This document shows positions 13,380 through 24,700 of a stretch of 64,000 nucleotides of DNA, piece by piece. The position numbers and the translations under genes are program-made. The stretch covers positions 5,593,890 to 5,657,889 of the forward strand of contig NC_031779.1 of assembly GCF_001522545.3 (NCBI RefSeq), read 5' to 3'. The notes under the pieces were generated by a model that searched no databases, had not been told where the DNA came from, and worked only from the letters and a program-made list of their open reading frames with translations. Position 1 is the stretch's first letter, and each line of letters begins with the position of its first letter. This DNA is from Parus major. Its lineage: Eukaryota > Chordata > Aves > Passeriformes > Paridae.

Positions 13380-14280
13380 AGCGCGGGGAGTGGCGGGCGA
13401 TTTCTATTTCTATGTTTTATACGTACATTTATTTTTATGGACTGTCGCTTTCGCGCTCCCTGTGTGGTGTGTTCAGCCTGCAGCGTTCAGGTTCTGAGGG
13501 TTTTTGCAGCGGCGTTCGGGTTTTGGCGGTCTCGGTTCTCGTGTGGGGCAGCCGCGGCGCTGCCGTTCCCCCCCCGCGGCCCCTCAGCGCCGCGGCCCCG
13601 CCCCCGCCCCGCCCCGGCCCGGCCCCTGGCGGCTGTGCCGGGCCCGGCGCGCGCACCAAGATGGCGGCGCGGCGGTGGCGGCGCGCCCTGCGCGGGCTCT
13701 GTGGGGCCGCGCTGTTCCTGTCGCAGCTCTCCGTCCTCTCCGGCCGCGGTGAGCGCGGCCGCGGGGCCGAAACAGGGCGGCGGGGTCGGGAGAAGGGGCA
13801 GGGGCTCCGGCTGGGGCCTGGGGTGGGGGGACGGCTGCCCCGAGCTGCGGCGGTTCAGCCAGGGCTGAGCGCGGGTCTGGCCGCGGAAGGTGGCGGTGAC
13901 CGCGGTGGGGTGAGGATGCGCCGCCCCTCCCCTGACCAGGGGCGAAGCAGCTGTTTCGGGCATGGCCGCGTTTCGTTGTGCTGGCTCTGCGGGGTTAGAG
14001 CTGAGGTGCTCGGTGTCAGGGCAAAACAAGGGCCAGGCCCCTCTCGGCGGCTCGTGTGCTGCTTTATTACACAGCACCTTTTGTGCCGGCCCTTTTTCGC
14101 GAACGTGTGTGACACAAAACGGCCTGGAGCTCCTCGGCACGGCCAGGGTGGGTGGTGTGACAAAGCTGTCCTCCTTCCACCTGTGCCCGGTGGCTGCCGT
14201 GAGGGCTCGGCAGGGGCTGGCGCATCCCGAGCCCTCAGGCGGCGCTTCCCGCAGCGACCAGCGCGCAGCGCCTGCACCAG
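13380..14280. promoter_or_regulatory. CpG-island promoter of TM2D3
   Basis: A GC-rich, CpG-dense block covers the TM2D3 first exon and the start of intron 1, flanked on both sides by AT-rich DNA. Several GC boxes (CCGCCCC type, Sp1/KLF sites) are packed into 13596-13620, 40-65 bases before the start codon. No TATA box is evident, as expected for a housekeeping promoter. Long open frames on both strands here follow from the lack of AT-rich stop codons and are not genes. Confidence 0.85.
13657..13668 (+). promoter_or_regulatory. TISU / YY1 element spanning the TM2D3 start codon
   Basis: CAAGATGGCGGC matches the TISU consensus SAASATGGCGGC exactly, with the ATG being the TM2D3 start. This motif is a YY1 site and also directs scanning-free initiation on mRNAs with very short leaders. 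The match is seen directly; its function here is inferred. Confidence 0.75.
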
Positions 14281-17200
14281 CACAGACGTGCCTCTATTCC
14301 TTTATTCCAGCTTTCCGACAAGGAACCGCTTGCATTGCTTCGTTATATGGTACTGTTCAGTAGAAAACACTGTGTAAATCTGCTTTCTGACCAGTGCTTT
14401 TAATTCTCATGAATCAGAAAATAAGACTGAATGGAAATAAATGTAGTTCCTTGTCTTTAAGGAACATTCCATTCTAATACTTTTCTAATGTTTAACGTAA
14501 ATATCCCACTATTAGTAGAACTGGAGAACTATTTTTTTTATATATCTCATTACACTTTCTACTTGCATTTTTATATCAGAGTGCTGAAATCAAACTATTT
14601 CTGAAGATGAATTTTTTTCTAGATATTTCACTTTCTCCATGTTTTTGTCTTGTAGCGGGATCTTTGATGACAACAAAGCTTTCACAGCCACAGTCTACAC
14701 TGGCAAAAAGCCTAACTTCAACAAGTACAAATGCACCCTATTTTAAAGCATTAGGTAAGGTGTTATGTTGTTTATTTTGTTTGTTAGCTTTGGGTCCTTC
14801 TCAGTCTTGAGGCCAAAAGTTCTTGAATTGGGTCTTAGAAACAGGTACATTGTTTCACAGTGGTAAGAAGCATTGCAGTGTTACACATTCAGTTACTCTT
14901 AATGACAGTAACAATTACTTTGGATTATCTAGTTAGACAGCTGGTCCATATGAAAACTAGAAAATGGTAGGTTAAAGTACCATTGTGGTATATATGGTTT
15001 ATACCCTTCAGGATGGTGGAAGTTCTTGAAAGACTCCAGCATCCTGCAATAACTTGCTCTTGTTCCCTGTCTACCATCAGTACAGCTTTGTAGCTTGCTG
15101 AGGGTGCATCAGGACTGACAGAAATGCTGTTCTTGCTGGTAGTTTAGGAAGTGATTCTGTACATATACGAACAGCAAATGGCTGAGGTAGGTGTAGCCCT
15201 AATTAGAGCTCAGCTCAAAGTAGGCTAGCCGTGTCACCCTGCTGCTATTCCTGAACTGATTATTTCTGCAGAGGAGTGCTGGCTGAGGTGGCACTAATCC
15301 ACATAAGCTCAGTCCTGGTGCTGTGCTGAAGTGTTGGCTGGTGTCCTGTGTGGAGCCCTGTGGCTCCTCTGGCCCTCACAGCACAGGCTGGGAATTGTGC
15401 TCCATGTAGAGTGTGGAGAGTCCTTTATACACCATCAGTGCATGTGTTTGTCTATGTATTTGTGTAAAAAAATGTACATATATATACTTTAGACTATTTA
15501 GCTTTTTTTGCTCAGATTCTTAATTCACTTATTGCACCTTTCAGAAAGTACAGAAATTCCACCTTACGTGACTAATTGTCCCAGCAACGGGCTCTGCAGT
15601 AGATTGCCACCAGACTGCATGACATGCAACACAAACTATTCCTGTATATATGGAAAGACAGCAACTTTTGATTGCAAAGTCAAGCCACATGTTCATTGTG
15701 TTGTAAGTAACCCGTTACTCTTAACCCCAGATTTAAGTAATTTAACTGTGGCATCTTGTCTAAAATAGAATAGTGATTTCCAGGTTCTGATGTAGGCAGG
15801 TTTGCAGTTCTGAGACAAATTTGATCACTCACTGTGGGCTTTTAAAGAAGCAGGCCTGCCCTTCTTCCCTGGTTTGCCTTTCTTGCCTAATGATCTTCTC
15901 ATTACCTGGCCATGCCTGTGAGTTAAACCACTCCAAACATTTTGAGAGTGGGGAGGCTAAATATCTGTCAGAGCTACAAACTGACCTTAAAGGTGAGACT
16001 AAATGAGCGCTCCTTTTGGCAGCAGCCTTATATTGGAGGAATTGGTAATGTTGAATGTGACTTCGATACCTCTTTGGTGGATTTTTATTCTGCTCTATAA
16101 GAGGTAGCAAACAGAGCAATTGTTCTTTTGCCCAAAATGTCTACTCATGAAATCTAATTTAATACTGCACATTGATTTTTGTTTTAATACTATTGAAGTG
16201 ATAGTGCTGTCCTTTTACAGGATGAGAATAACCAAGAGCAGGAGAACTTTACAATTAACATGACGTGCCAGTTTTGCTGGCAGCTTGCCACAAGTGATTA
16301 CGTCTGTACCAATTCCACAAACTGCATGACAGTTTCCTGCCCTCGACAACGATACAATGCAACTTGCACAGTCCGGGATCACATTCATTGTCTAGGTAAG
16401 GTGGGCATAGCTGGATTTCTCTAAACAGTTTCTCACATATTTTGTAATGGCTGAATACAAAGATTGTTTATATCCTTTTCCCTGCACCTTGATCAATCTA
16501 CTGATTTTTTTTATTGTTTAATTTTTTTAGCATTGTAGTGACATCTAACTGCACACATTGGCTTATTGTTGTGTACTGTCACACCAGAGTGCATTCTGGT
16601 GAAACAGAGAACACCAGTTCTTTTTATTTTTGTCAATTCCTATGAGTTAAATTTATTCTCAGACCACTAATAGAATCATTATCAAATGTCTCCATAGGCA
16701 AATTAAAGAAAATGATGCCAGTTCCATACAATTAGGCTTAATTTTCACTCTGTTTGTTCACTGACTTTTCTGATATGGGACCAAGATTGATGGAACAGAG
16801 AACTATAGGGTATAAATGAGAAACAACTGTCAACACAAAAGCTCAGTGTCAACCCTTTTAGATGCCTTTTGGAAAAATACAGTATCTTCTTCCTTGTATT
16901 TTTCTTCCTTATTATATGGTCTTGTTTATTTCATTAAGGTTATAATATTTTCCAATGTTTAGGTAACCGTGTCTTTCCTAAGATGCTCTATTGCAACTGG
17001 ACTGGAGGTTATAAGTGGTCTACTGCCTTGGCACTAAGGTAAGCAGGATCTATTGGATAAAGTCTAGCTAAAATAGGTTTGTTTTCTTTAAAATCTTCAG
17101 ATTCTATGGTTTCCTGCTTGGTATTTTTTAAAGGTGTGCCGGACAACCAGTATTTCAGATAGTCTAGCTTGAAATGGTGGGCATAGATTGCATAAAGGGT

Positions 17201-17474
17201 TCACATGCAACAGTGCGGGCTGCCTTCAGCAAACAGCTGGAGGAAAAACACTTGGGTACCCAAGCTCAGTTCCTCTAATAGTAATGAATCATATTTTTAT
17301 TCTTATAGCATCACCCTTGGTGGATTTGGTGCCGATCGTTTCTATTTGGGTCAGTGGCGGGAAGGTCTGGGAAAACTCTTCAGCTTCGGTGGACTTGGAA
17401 TATGGACACTAATTGATGTGCTGCTAATAGGTGTTGGCTATGTGGGACCTGCAGATGGATCTCTCTATATTTAA
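13661..17474 (+). CDS. TM2D3: TM2 domain-containing protein 3
   Basis: Six coding exons: 13661-13748, 14656-14754, 15545-15702, 16221-16395, 16963-17038, 17309-17474 (TAA), 253 codons, close to the ~247 of the human protein. Exon 1 encodes an Arg-rich start followed by a hydrophobic LCGAALFLSQLSVL stretch, a signal peptide. Exons 3-4 form a Cys-rich lumenal/extracellular region with repeated N-glycosylation sequons (NYS, NFT, NMT, NST, NAT, NWT). Exons 5-6 encode the TM2 domain: one helix around WSTALALSITLGGFG, the family DRF motif (ADRFYLG), and a second helix around FGGLGIWTLIDVLLIGVGYVG. TM2D3 is the relative of Drosophila almondex, linked genetically to Notch signalling. It lies 1.5 kb downstream of TARS3 on the same strand, the same neighbours as in mammals. 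Confidence 0.96.
17309..17474 (+). CDS. TM2D3: TM2D3 last exon: second half of TM2 domain with DRF motif
   Basis: The exon opens after TTATAG and completes the first membrane helix. It carries GGFGADRFYLG, the diagnostic turn of TM2 proteins, then the second hydrophobic helix, and ends PADGSLYI-stop. The frame joins exon 5 through a split Ser codon. Confidence 0.95.
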
Positions 17475-17525
17475 ATGTGGGTGCAATGTGTTTCAGAGAG
17501 GAGTCATTGCCTGCAAAGGGCTCTA

Positions 17526-17647
17526 AATAAACGAGTGTGGAGGTTTGAGCCTTTAAGGTAGAATGAAGAACAAGTGTTTGTTCTATGTGCATATGTTTTA
17601 ATGTACAGTATCTGTACTTGGTTTGCCTTTAACTAAGGTCAAATAAA
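17526..17647 (+). terminator. TM2D3 polyadenylation signals
   Basis: Two canonical AATAAA hexamers, at 17526-17531 and 17642-17647, follow the TM2D3 stop by about 50 and 170 bases. Either would give a short 3' UTR; the second is followed by a GT-rich stretch. Confidence 0.75.
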
Positions 17648-17659
17648 AGAGTGGATCAC

Positions 17660-18230
17660 TGAGCAAGTTGAAATTAATTTCATTTCTTCTATGGACATGG
17701 TATTTTTCTATGAAAAAAGGTTGAGCAGCTAACCAAATTCTCCACTGTGCTTGAACTGGGATGACCCGTCAGGCCCCCAAAGATCTGCAAACTAACTTGA
17801 ATATTGAATTGTTTACTTCATATTTCTATGCTTGAATTTAACTCTAAAGCTAACTTCCCTAAATATGTCAGTATTCTTTTTTTTTGTATTTGTGGGAGGA
17901 TAATTTATTTGCCTGAGTTATGTATGTAAATCGCCATATTTTATTATGTTAATTACATTAACTTCTTGGTTTGGGGATATAGCAAGAGCCAATATCTGCT
18001 TAGGGAAACTTTAAGTTGTGGAGGGTTTAGAATTAGCCTGCAGTAACACTAAAGGCTAAATGTGAAATAATTGAAGTAGTTTTTTTTATTGTCCTGGAAT
18101 AATTTTGTTTTGGTTGGGTTTGACTTGCATATCAATGAAAGTTAGTTACAGTTCCTATTCTTGTGCTAGCAAGCTTGCCAAATTACTTATAGAAAGGGTT
18201 GGCAGTATAATCGATGAGTTTATCCACTTA
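17660..18230. other. TM2D3-ADAL intergenic spacer
   Basis: AT-rich DNA between the TM2D3 poly(A) site and the ADAL CpG island. I see no gene, repeat family or conserved motif in it. Confidence 0.5.
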
Positions 18231-18239
18231 GGCCTCTGT

Positions 18240-18740
18240 GACGCGGTAATGTAGCGGGCTAGTGCCATGACAGGACAGCAGCTTTGTGTAGCTGCGGTAA
18301 ACGCGCGGCCGTGCGTGCGCGCCCCTCGCCCGGGGCTGGGGCGGCCGCTGCTGTAGCACTGCGGTGCCGTCGGGCTGGAAGCGCTATCGCTTGAATAAAC
18401 TGCGCCTTGAAGCTTTGCTGGCCTGAATTCTGACAGTGTTTGTCGTGGCCTCGGCTCGGTCCCGCCGCAGCGACGCGGCCGGAGGGAGGGAGCGGGCCGG
18501 AGCGGCGGGCGCGGCCCTGCGCTCCGCAGGTGCCGGGGGCGGGCCCGGGGCCGGGCCGGGGCGGTGCCGCCGCTGAGCCCGGCTCGTCCCGCCCCCGCCG
18601 GCACAGGAGCCACCATGGCGGAGGAGCGGGACCGCGAGCGAGAGCTGCGCTTCTACCGACGGCTGCCCAAAGCGGTGAGCGGCGGGGGGCGGCGGGCACG
18701 GACCCTCCTCCGACGGCACCGCGCTCGGGCTGCGGACGGA
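18240..18740. promoter_or_regulatory. CpG-island promoter of ADAL
   Basis: Abrupt CpG-dense block over the ADAL first exon. It contains GC boxes and a G-run cluster at 18535-18564 upstream of the start. The start codon sits in an optimal Kozak context, GCCACCATGG. An imperfect NRF1-like TGCGTGCGCG lies near 18312. No TATA box is visible. Confidence 0.83.
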
Positions 18741-21700
18741 GAGACAGACAGAGCGACACACGCTGCTGCTGTCCCGGAGTTCTTCCCAAACGCGCGTTTT
18801 CTGAGGGCCTTACCCCACCGCAAAATGCACTCGGCTGTTCGTCTGTCCGGTTTGTTTACAGACCTTACTGATCTTAGTAATCTAATTGCAATTAAATCAA
18901 CTGAGCGCGATCTCAATTTTCTCTTTTTGTCCTATTTCCCCGAAGTCTGGCCGAGAAGTCTGGCTCAGATAAGTCTTTTTCTCTGTGCCGAGGGTGTGCC
19001 TTACTTCTGGCATATCAGTGCAAGCCTTCCGTAGGGGTGCGTGCGGATTTATCGGGGCTCGTGTGCCGCACTCTGACCAAAGCCCGAGGACACGTACTGC
19101 AGCACAGAGCTCGTACAGGCAGTGCAGGGGGACCCCAGCAAACCCTCCTCACACCATGCCATCCTTGCATTCCAGTGTTCCTTTTCAAAAAGTTGCTTTT
19201 CAGGGTGTATGTTTAATATCTGACAGAATTCTGGGAGCTAATTGTAGTCTTGTGAAAAATATGAGAGAGTTGTAGCACTGTATGTATGGCTCAGTCACCA
19301 GAACCTGTAAGCAGCCATAGCTTCTCATGCTTAGTTGGAGTTACAATTTCAGCATGTTTTCCAATGTAAATCTTGAAGAGAAGCATTTATTGAATTTTCT
19401 TTTTCCTATTGAGAATGGATGTGTGCAGGGAGATGAGAGGTAGGTAACAAAGTAGATGCTTTGGAGATACATTTTGAATGAGGTGGGAGGGCGCTGGAGA
19501 CCTATTCCATAAATCAAGAGCCAGGAGGCAAGAGGGAACAAAGGTGAAGTGAGGAATGGAGCTGAGGACCACAGGTTTGGAGTCTGAAGTTAGAATGTCA
19601 GTAGGAAGTCAGGCAGGAAGAGGCCTTGGGCAAAAAGGAGTGCAGTTAGTGCAGTTTCTGTTCATGGTAGAGTCTTGCTGCATTTCTGGTGTGACTTTAA
19701 ACTTCAGAGTATGAACAAAAGGAAGGGGAGTGGGTAGACACCTGTTGCTATTTTTGAATGATGGATATCTACATTTAACTTGCAATGGATGGGGAGAGTT
19801 CTTGGATCTTACTGTACTTTTTGTAACACTGAGGTGGCTGCTGGCTTCCTCCTCACCTTGGATGACACCACCCCAAGAACTGTGTGGAGAGCTCTTTGCT
19901 GAGCCAGCTGTGCTCCCACTGAGACCAGTGCCAACAGCAGCCACCAAGTGAGAGGAAAGAAATAGGGCTGTTCTCAGTTGAACCCGTGCCTTCAAAAACC
20001 TAAGGAAGTTACTATTAGCCAAAATGCACATCACTGTTCTTTTCAAACTCTGAGTGAAACACTGATGTAGAATGCGAGAACAGTAGTACAAACAAGGTGC
20101 AGAAACCATCCTATTCATAAGTCCATAGCGTTGCCCTAAAAATTAAGCCTTCTGATAATGTTTGTATAGTTTTAGTTACTTTTCCATGAAAGTTCTATAA
20201 ACATAAGTTGTTTATCACATTCCTTCTAAGAAACATCTTTTGATGGATGTTTCACATGACCAGTGTGCTTGGGAAGGTGGTAACTTAATTATCCAATCCC
20301 TGGTCATTGTCGAGAATATAAATACTGGAGTTAGAGAAAAAAGGGGGCTTTTCTGTTCTGACACTGAGAGTGCTTGTGTGAATCATTTTGTGTCCTTTAG
20401 TGACACCATAGGATTTTTATTTCTGTAGGAACTTCATGCTCATTTGAATGGCTGTATCAGTTCTGCTACTATGAAGAAACTCATGGCTCAGAAGCCAAAC
20501 CTTCAGATCCAGAATGGAATGACTGTAATTGACAAAGGAAAGAAAAGAACCTTAGATGAGTGAGTATGTGCATTGTGTGATGAGCATTTACCAAAGGTTT
20601 TTTAAGTAAGTTAACACCAAGTTTAAACAAACTTAAAGTTTTAAGTAAGTAAAACACCAGGAATGTGTGCCCTTACACAATAAATGCAGAAAATATGTTT
20701 TTAAGTTTTACAGTGTAATCTCAGATTTTTTTTTTTGTTATTTGTATCTACAGAGTGATTTCTTAGGTGCTTGCAAGCTAGGAGGAAAACTTGTTGATTA
20801 ATTCCTTCTTTAAAGGATTGAAATTTTTCACTAAGATCATATGCTTTTCAGAGAAAATTGACTTGTTGAAATTGAAAATTGAATAGTTTCTTTTTTTGGA
20901 AACATCATGTTTTCCTTTTCCTTTAAAAGGCTTTGTGATAGTAACAATTTCTGTTGCAAATGCTTTGTTAGTATCTAAAATCAAATACTGCTGTTCAGAT
21001 GGTTCTTTGTATTTCAAGCTACAATCTGGTGAGTTGACTCTAGTGGGTAGGTGTTTTTAAAATGTAGATTTATTTTTTTTCCTATATACTCATTCAGTGT
21101 CTTTCCAATTAATTTTTTTAAATTTTATTTCAGATGTTTTCAGATGTTTCAGATCATCTATCAGGTTACCACGAGGACTGAAGATATTTTGCTGGTAAAT
21201 TAATTTAAAGTTCACTTAAGCAAGCAGTACACACAGTCAGAATCAGTTGGATTAAGAGCCTTGGGTTCTGAGTAACAATATCAACAATGGTCCCTTTCAA
21301 TTGAAGGTCAGAATAATTATTGTAAAAGACCTGAACTCTCTTCACTATCCCTGAAGGAATCAAAGGCTCCTTCTGTGTGGCAGTATTTCACTAAAAACAT
21401 ATTGGGCCTGAAGACATTGCAAGTTTTTCACAACAAAAAATAACTGAGTCTTTTAGTTGTGAAGGAAAATATAAGTATCACTTTTATGATGTTGAATACA
21501 CTTTTACTTAATCAGATAACTAAAGATGTCATTAAAGAATTTGCTGATGATGGTGTTAAGTATCTGGAACTGAGAAGCACTCCAAGAGAAGAAAATTCCA
21601 CAGGTATAGTGTTTTCTGGTTTTTAATTTGTGATCTTCTTGCAATGTAAAACTTACTTAAAAGAGTATGTTAATAACAAGAAAAGTCAAATTTAGTTGGC

Positions 21701-24700
21701 TCAATAAAAATATTCTTTAAATATGAAAGCTAGATTTAACCATGTCATTTTGCTATTAGATTTTTGAGGACAAAAATGTGTTGGTCATGAATCTATGAAA
21801 CATGAAATTGGGTTATTCACTTGAGTATGAGTCTGAGTCTGCTAATATTTTTAGTAGCTAGCTAATATATTTTACTTTTGTTATTTTGTTTTTTTTCTTC
21901 TAGGGGTGATTTAGCAGAAACACATAATGGAAGTCCTATTCCAATTCTCTCATTCACACAAAGTCATTTAATTTTTCCACATCCTTAGGAGGAGGTTTAG
22001 TTCAAATGTGTGGTTCACAGTAAAGCTATATTTACAGATAGAATTAGAATTACATGGGTTAGAAGACTATATGGTCTAAAATCAAAGGTGCAACACGAAA
22101 CCTAGGAGACTAGAGAGCTGGGTCTGCAATATGATAAAAATAATTTAAAATGTTTGTTCCAAATGTGTGCATGTGTTGGCAGGTATGACCAAAAGGATGT
22201 ACGTTGAAACTGTACTTGAGGGGATAAAGCAGTGTCAAGAAGAAGGCTTGGATATAGATGTAAGGTAAATAAAGCATATGGAATATCTCTGTTTCAAGGT
22301 TTTGTGTAGTCTGATGCTTGGTCATGTTTGCAGACAGGTTTACAAGCCATCAGTTTAGGAATGAAAATTGTTTTTAAACTAGATTACATGGAGTGGAAAC
22401 AGGTAATTCATATAGAAACTTGACTTTTTATCTTCTTTTTTACTGCTAAAGAAAAGCAGGTAAAACCTCTCATCTCTAAGACTGTGCATTCTTTGCAACA
22501 TTTTCAGGAAAAGAGATGTTTTTTATGGAATTGGCTCCTTTTTCACAGCTTAGCTTAGTTGCAAAGATTTTGTTTGGTTAACTCTACAAGCAGCCTGCTG
22601 TAAAGAAGAGCTGGTCCTGACCAGCAGAAAAGTTTCAGAAGGTGTCAGTGGTTGTTTGGAGACAGTTTGTTCTCCTGTCTTTTATAGCCCCAGTAGCAAG
22701 CCTTACTAGATTTATTGGTGAAAGCTGAAGAATTTTCATCCTTCATGTGTGGTATTGCTTGTCATGAGCCAACTTATTTATCTGTTTGTGTCCCTCTGCA
22801 CTTTAGTACCTTCATCCCTAGAACAGTTTCCTGTCCAATATTCTTTATGCTCAGCCATGAAGGATATGAAGTGCTATTTTTTTATTGGTATCAGATCTGT
22901 TGAGCTGCTGATATTGCATCTTGGATATAATTTAATAATAATTTAATATAATAATTTAATATATTTCTGTCCCAGGCTGTTAATAGCAATAAACAGACGA
23001 CATGGCCCAGCAGTTGCTAAGCAGACTGTTAAACTTGCTGAAGAGTTCCTGCTTTCCAGTGATGGGGTTGTAGTAGGACTTGACCTTAGTGGTGATCCCA
23101 CTGTAAGTTTTTGGTTTATTTTATTCTGGTCTTGAAGATAAATGTATAATGTTGTGTAACAGCAGGTGCTTCTAATCATAGCTTTTACTCACAAGTTTTT
23201 GTCCAATTTTTGTGCCTAGCTGGAATGGACTGATATTGGGTTAATTTTATTGCTGCTATAAGAGGCAGATACTCTAACAAAGAATCCTTAGATTAGTTTG
23301 TGACTGAGAAAAGAACCATTGAAAAGCAGTGTTTATCTGGGAAGTGTCTATACCTGAGTTGTCCCAGTCACATTAAGTGTGTGAAGGCAAGTTGTCAATA
23401 GTTTAAATTTTGTTTGGCTGCACCAAATGCTATTTTGCATTAATAAAGTGAAAATGTTTGAAGGCAGCTGTCAAGCTGAAGTGAATTATCTCTAGGTGGT
23501 AGCTGTGTAAAAGGTATCAAAACCAAAGAAATTGGCTTGTAAGTCTTAGGCATCATCTGAGCTACTGTTGTTTGATCCATTCCTCTAAACCATATGGCAG
23601 AGGGTTGTTTGACTTACTGCATTCCACACTGAAGTAATGGGAAAAGTGGAATAATTAAATGTAACTGTATTTGAATGTAGTGTTTGGCTATTGCTAGACT
23701 TCTTAATTATGGTAATGACAGGGATTTTGTCAAATAAGCTGTAGAATAGTGATGTGTCCCTGTTTTCCAGGCAGGACATGGTCAAGATTTTTTGGAATCT
23801 CTCTCAGAAGCAAAAAAAGCAGGTCTAAAGCTGGCACTCCATCTTTCTGAGGTAAAAGGATTTTCTGTTTTGGTGCTTCTCTGCAATTGTCATTGTGTGA
23901 AAATCTTGACAAAACTAAGATTACCTTCTGTGCATTTTGAACTTCTCAGGCCAAAGTATTAATGGTTTGGGGCATTTGACAACAGACAGGAAAACAAGGA
24001 GAAATCTTCAAACTTTTGTTCTAAGTCTGAACAGCCAGAATATTGCTTTCTGTGCTATATCTATTGTGGGTTTAGGTGTGAAATTGAAATCAGGAGCTTT
24101 CTAAGAGATCCACTTCTTTCTTCCTGGTATTATCATGGTAGTGAAATCCACACAGTTTCAGGAGCAGTGAGCTCTATTAGTTCCACTGGTATCAGTACAA
24201 AGAATTGGGCTTCTGCTCAGATGATGGCTCTGAGAAGTCCAATAAATACTGAAGATAGTTATTTTTTCAGTAAATTAAGCAGGACATATGATGTCATCAA
24301 CATGTTTATATTTGTTTCTATTTCACTAACGCTTTCTTTCAGATAAGAGATGCCATGAAAGTGGAACTGAAAGTCCATTGTAATTATATAATGTGCTGTT
24401 TTATGGTGCCTTGACAGAATGTGAAATATATCCTCTCTAGATTCCAAATCAAGAGGAGGAGACCAAGATTCTCCTGGGCCTGCCTCCTGACAGAATTGGA
24501 CATGGAACATTTCTCAACTCCACAGCAGCAGGTTCTGAAGAGATAGTGTCACTGGTTCACCAGAATCATATACCTATTGGTAAGGAAAAAAATATTTACC
24601 ATGACTTGAACTTTGGATATCAGAACAGGATATGTACTGCTGATCTAGTGACACCACCTCTGACCAGAGGTGACTTGGACAAACGTGGCAATGAGACTTG

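Noticed and set aside
13412..14377. 321-codon plus-strand and 217-codon minus-strand frames around TM2D3 exon 1
   Set aside because: Both span the CpG island, differ from the TM2D3 frame and cross its donor site; composition artefacts.
18155..18871. Overlapping frames of 125-176 codons at the ADAL promoter
   Set aside because: All lie in the CpG island on both strands and conflict with the clear ADAL exon 1 and donor.
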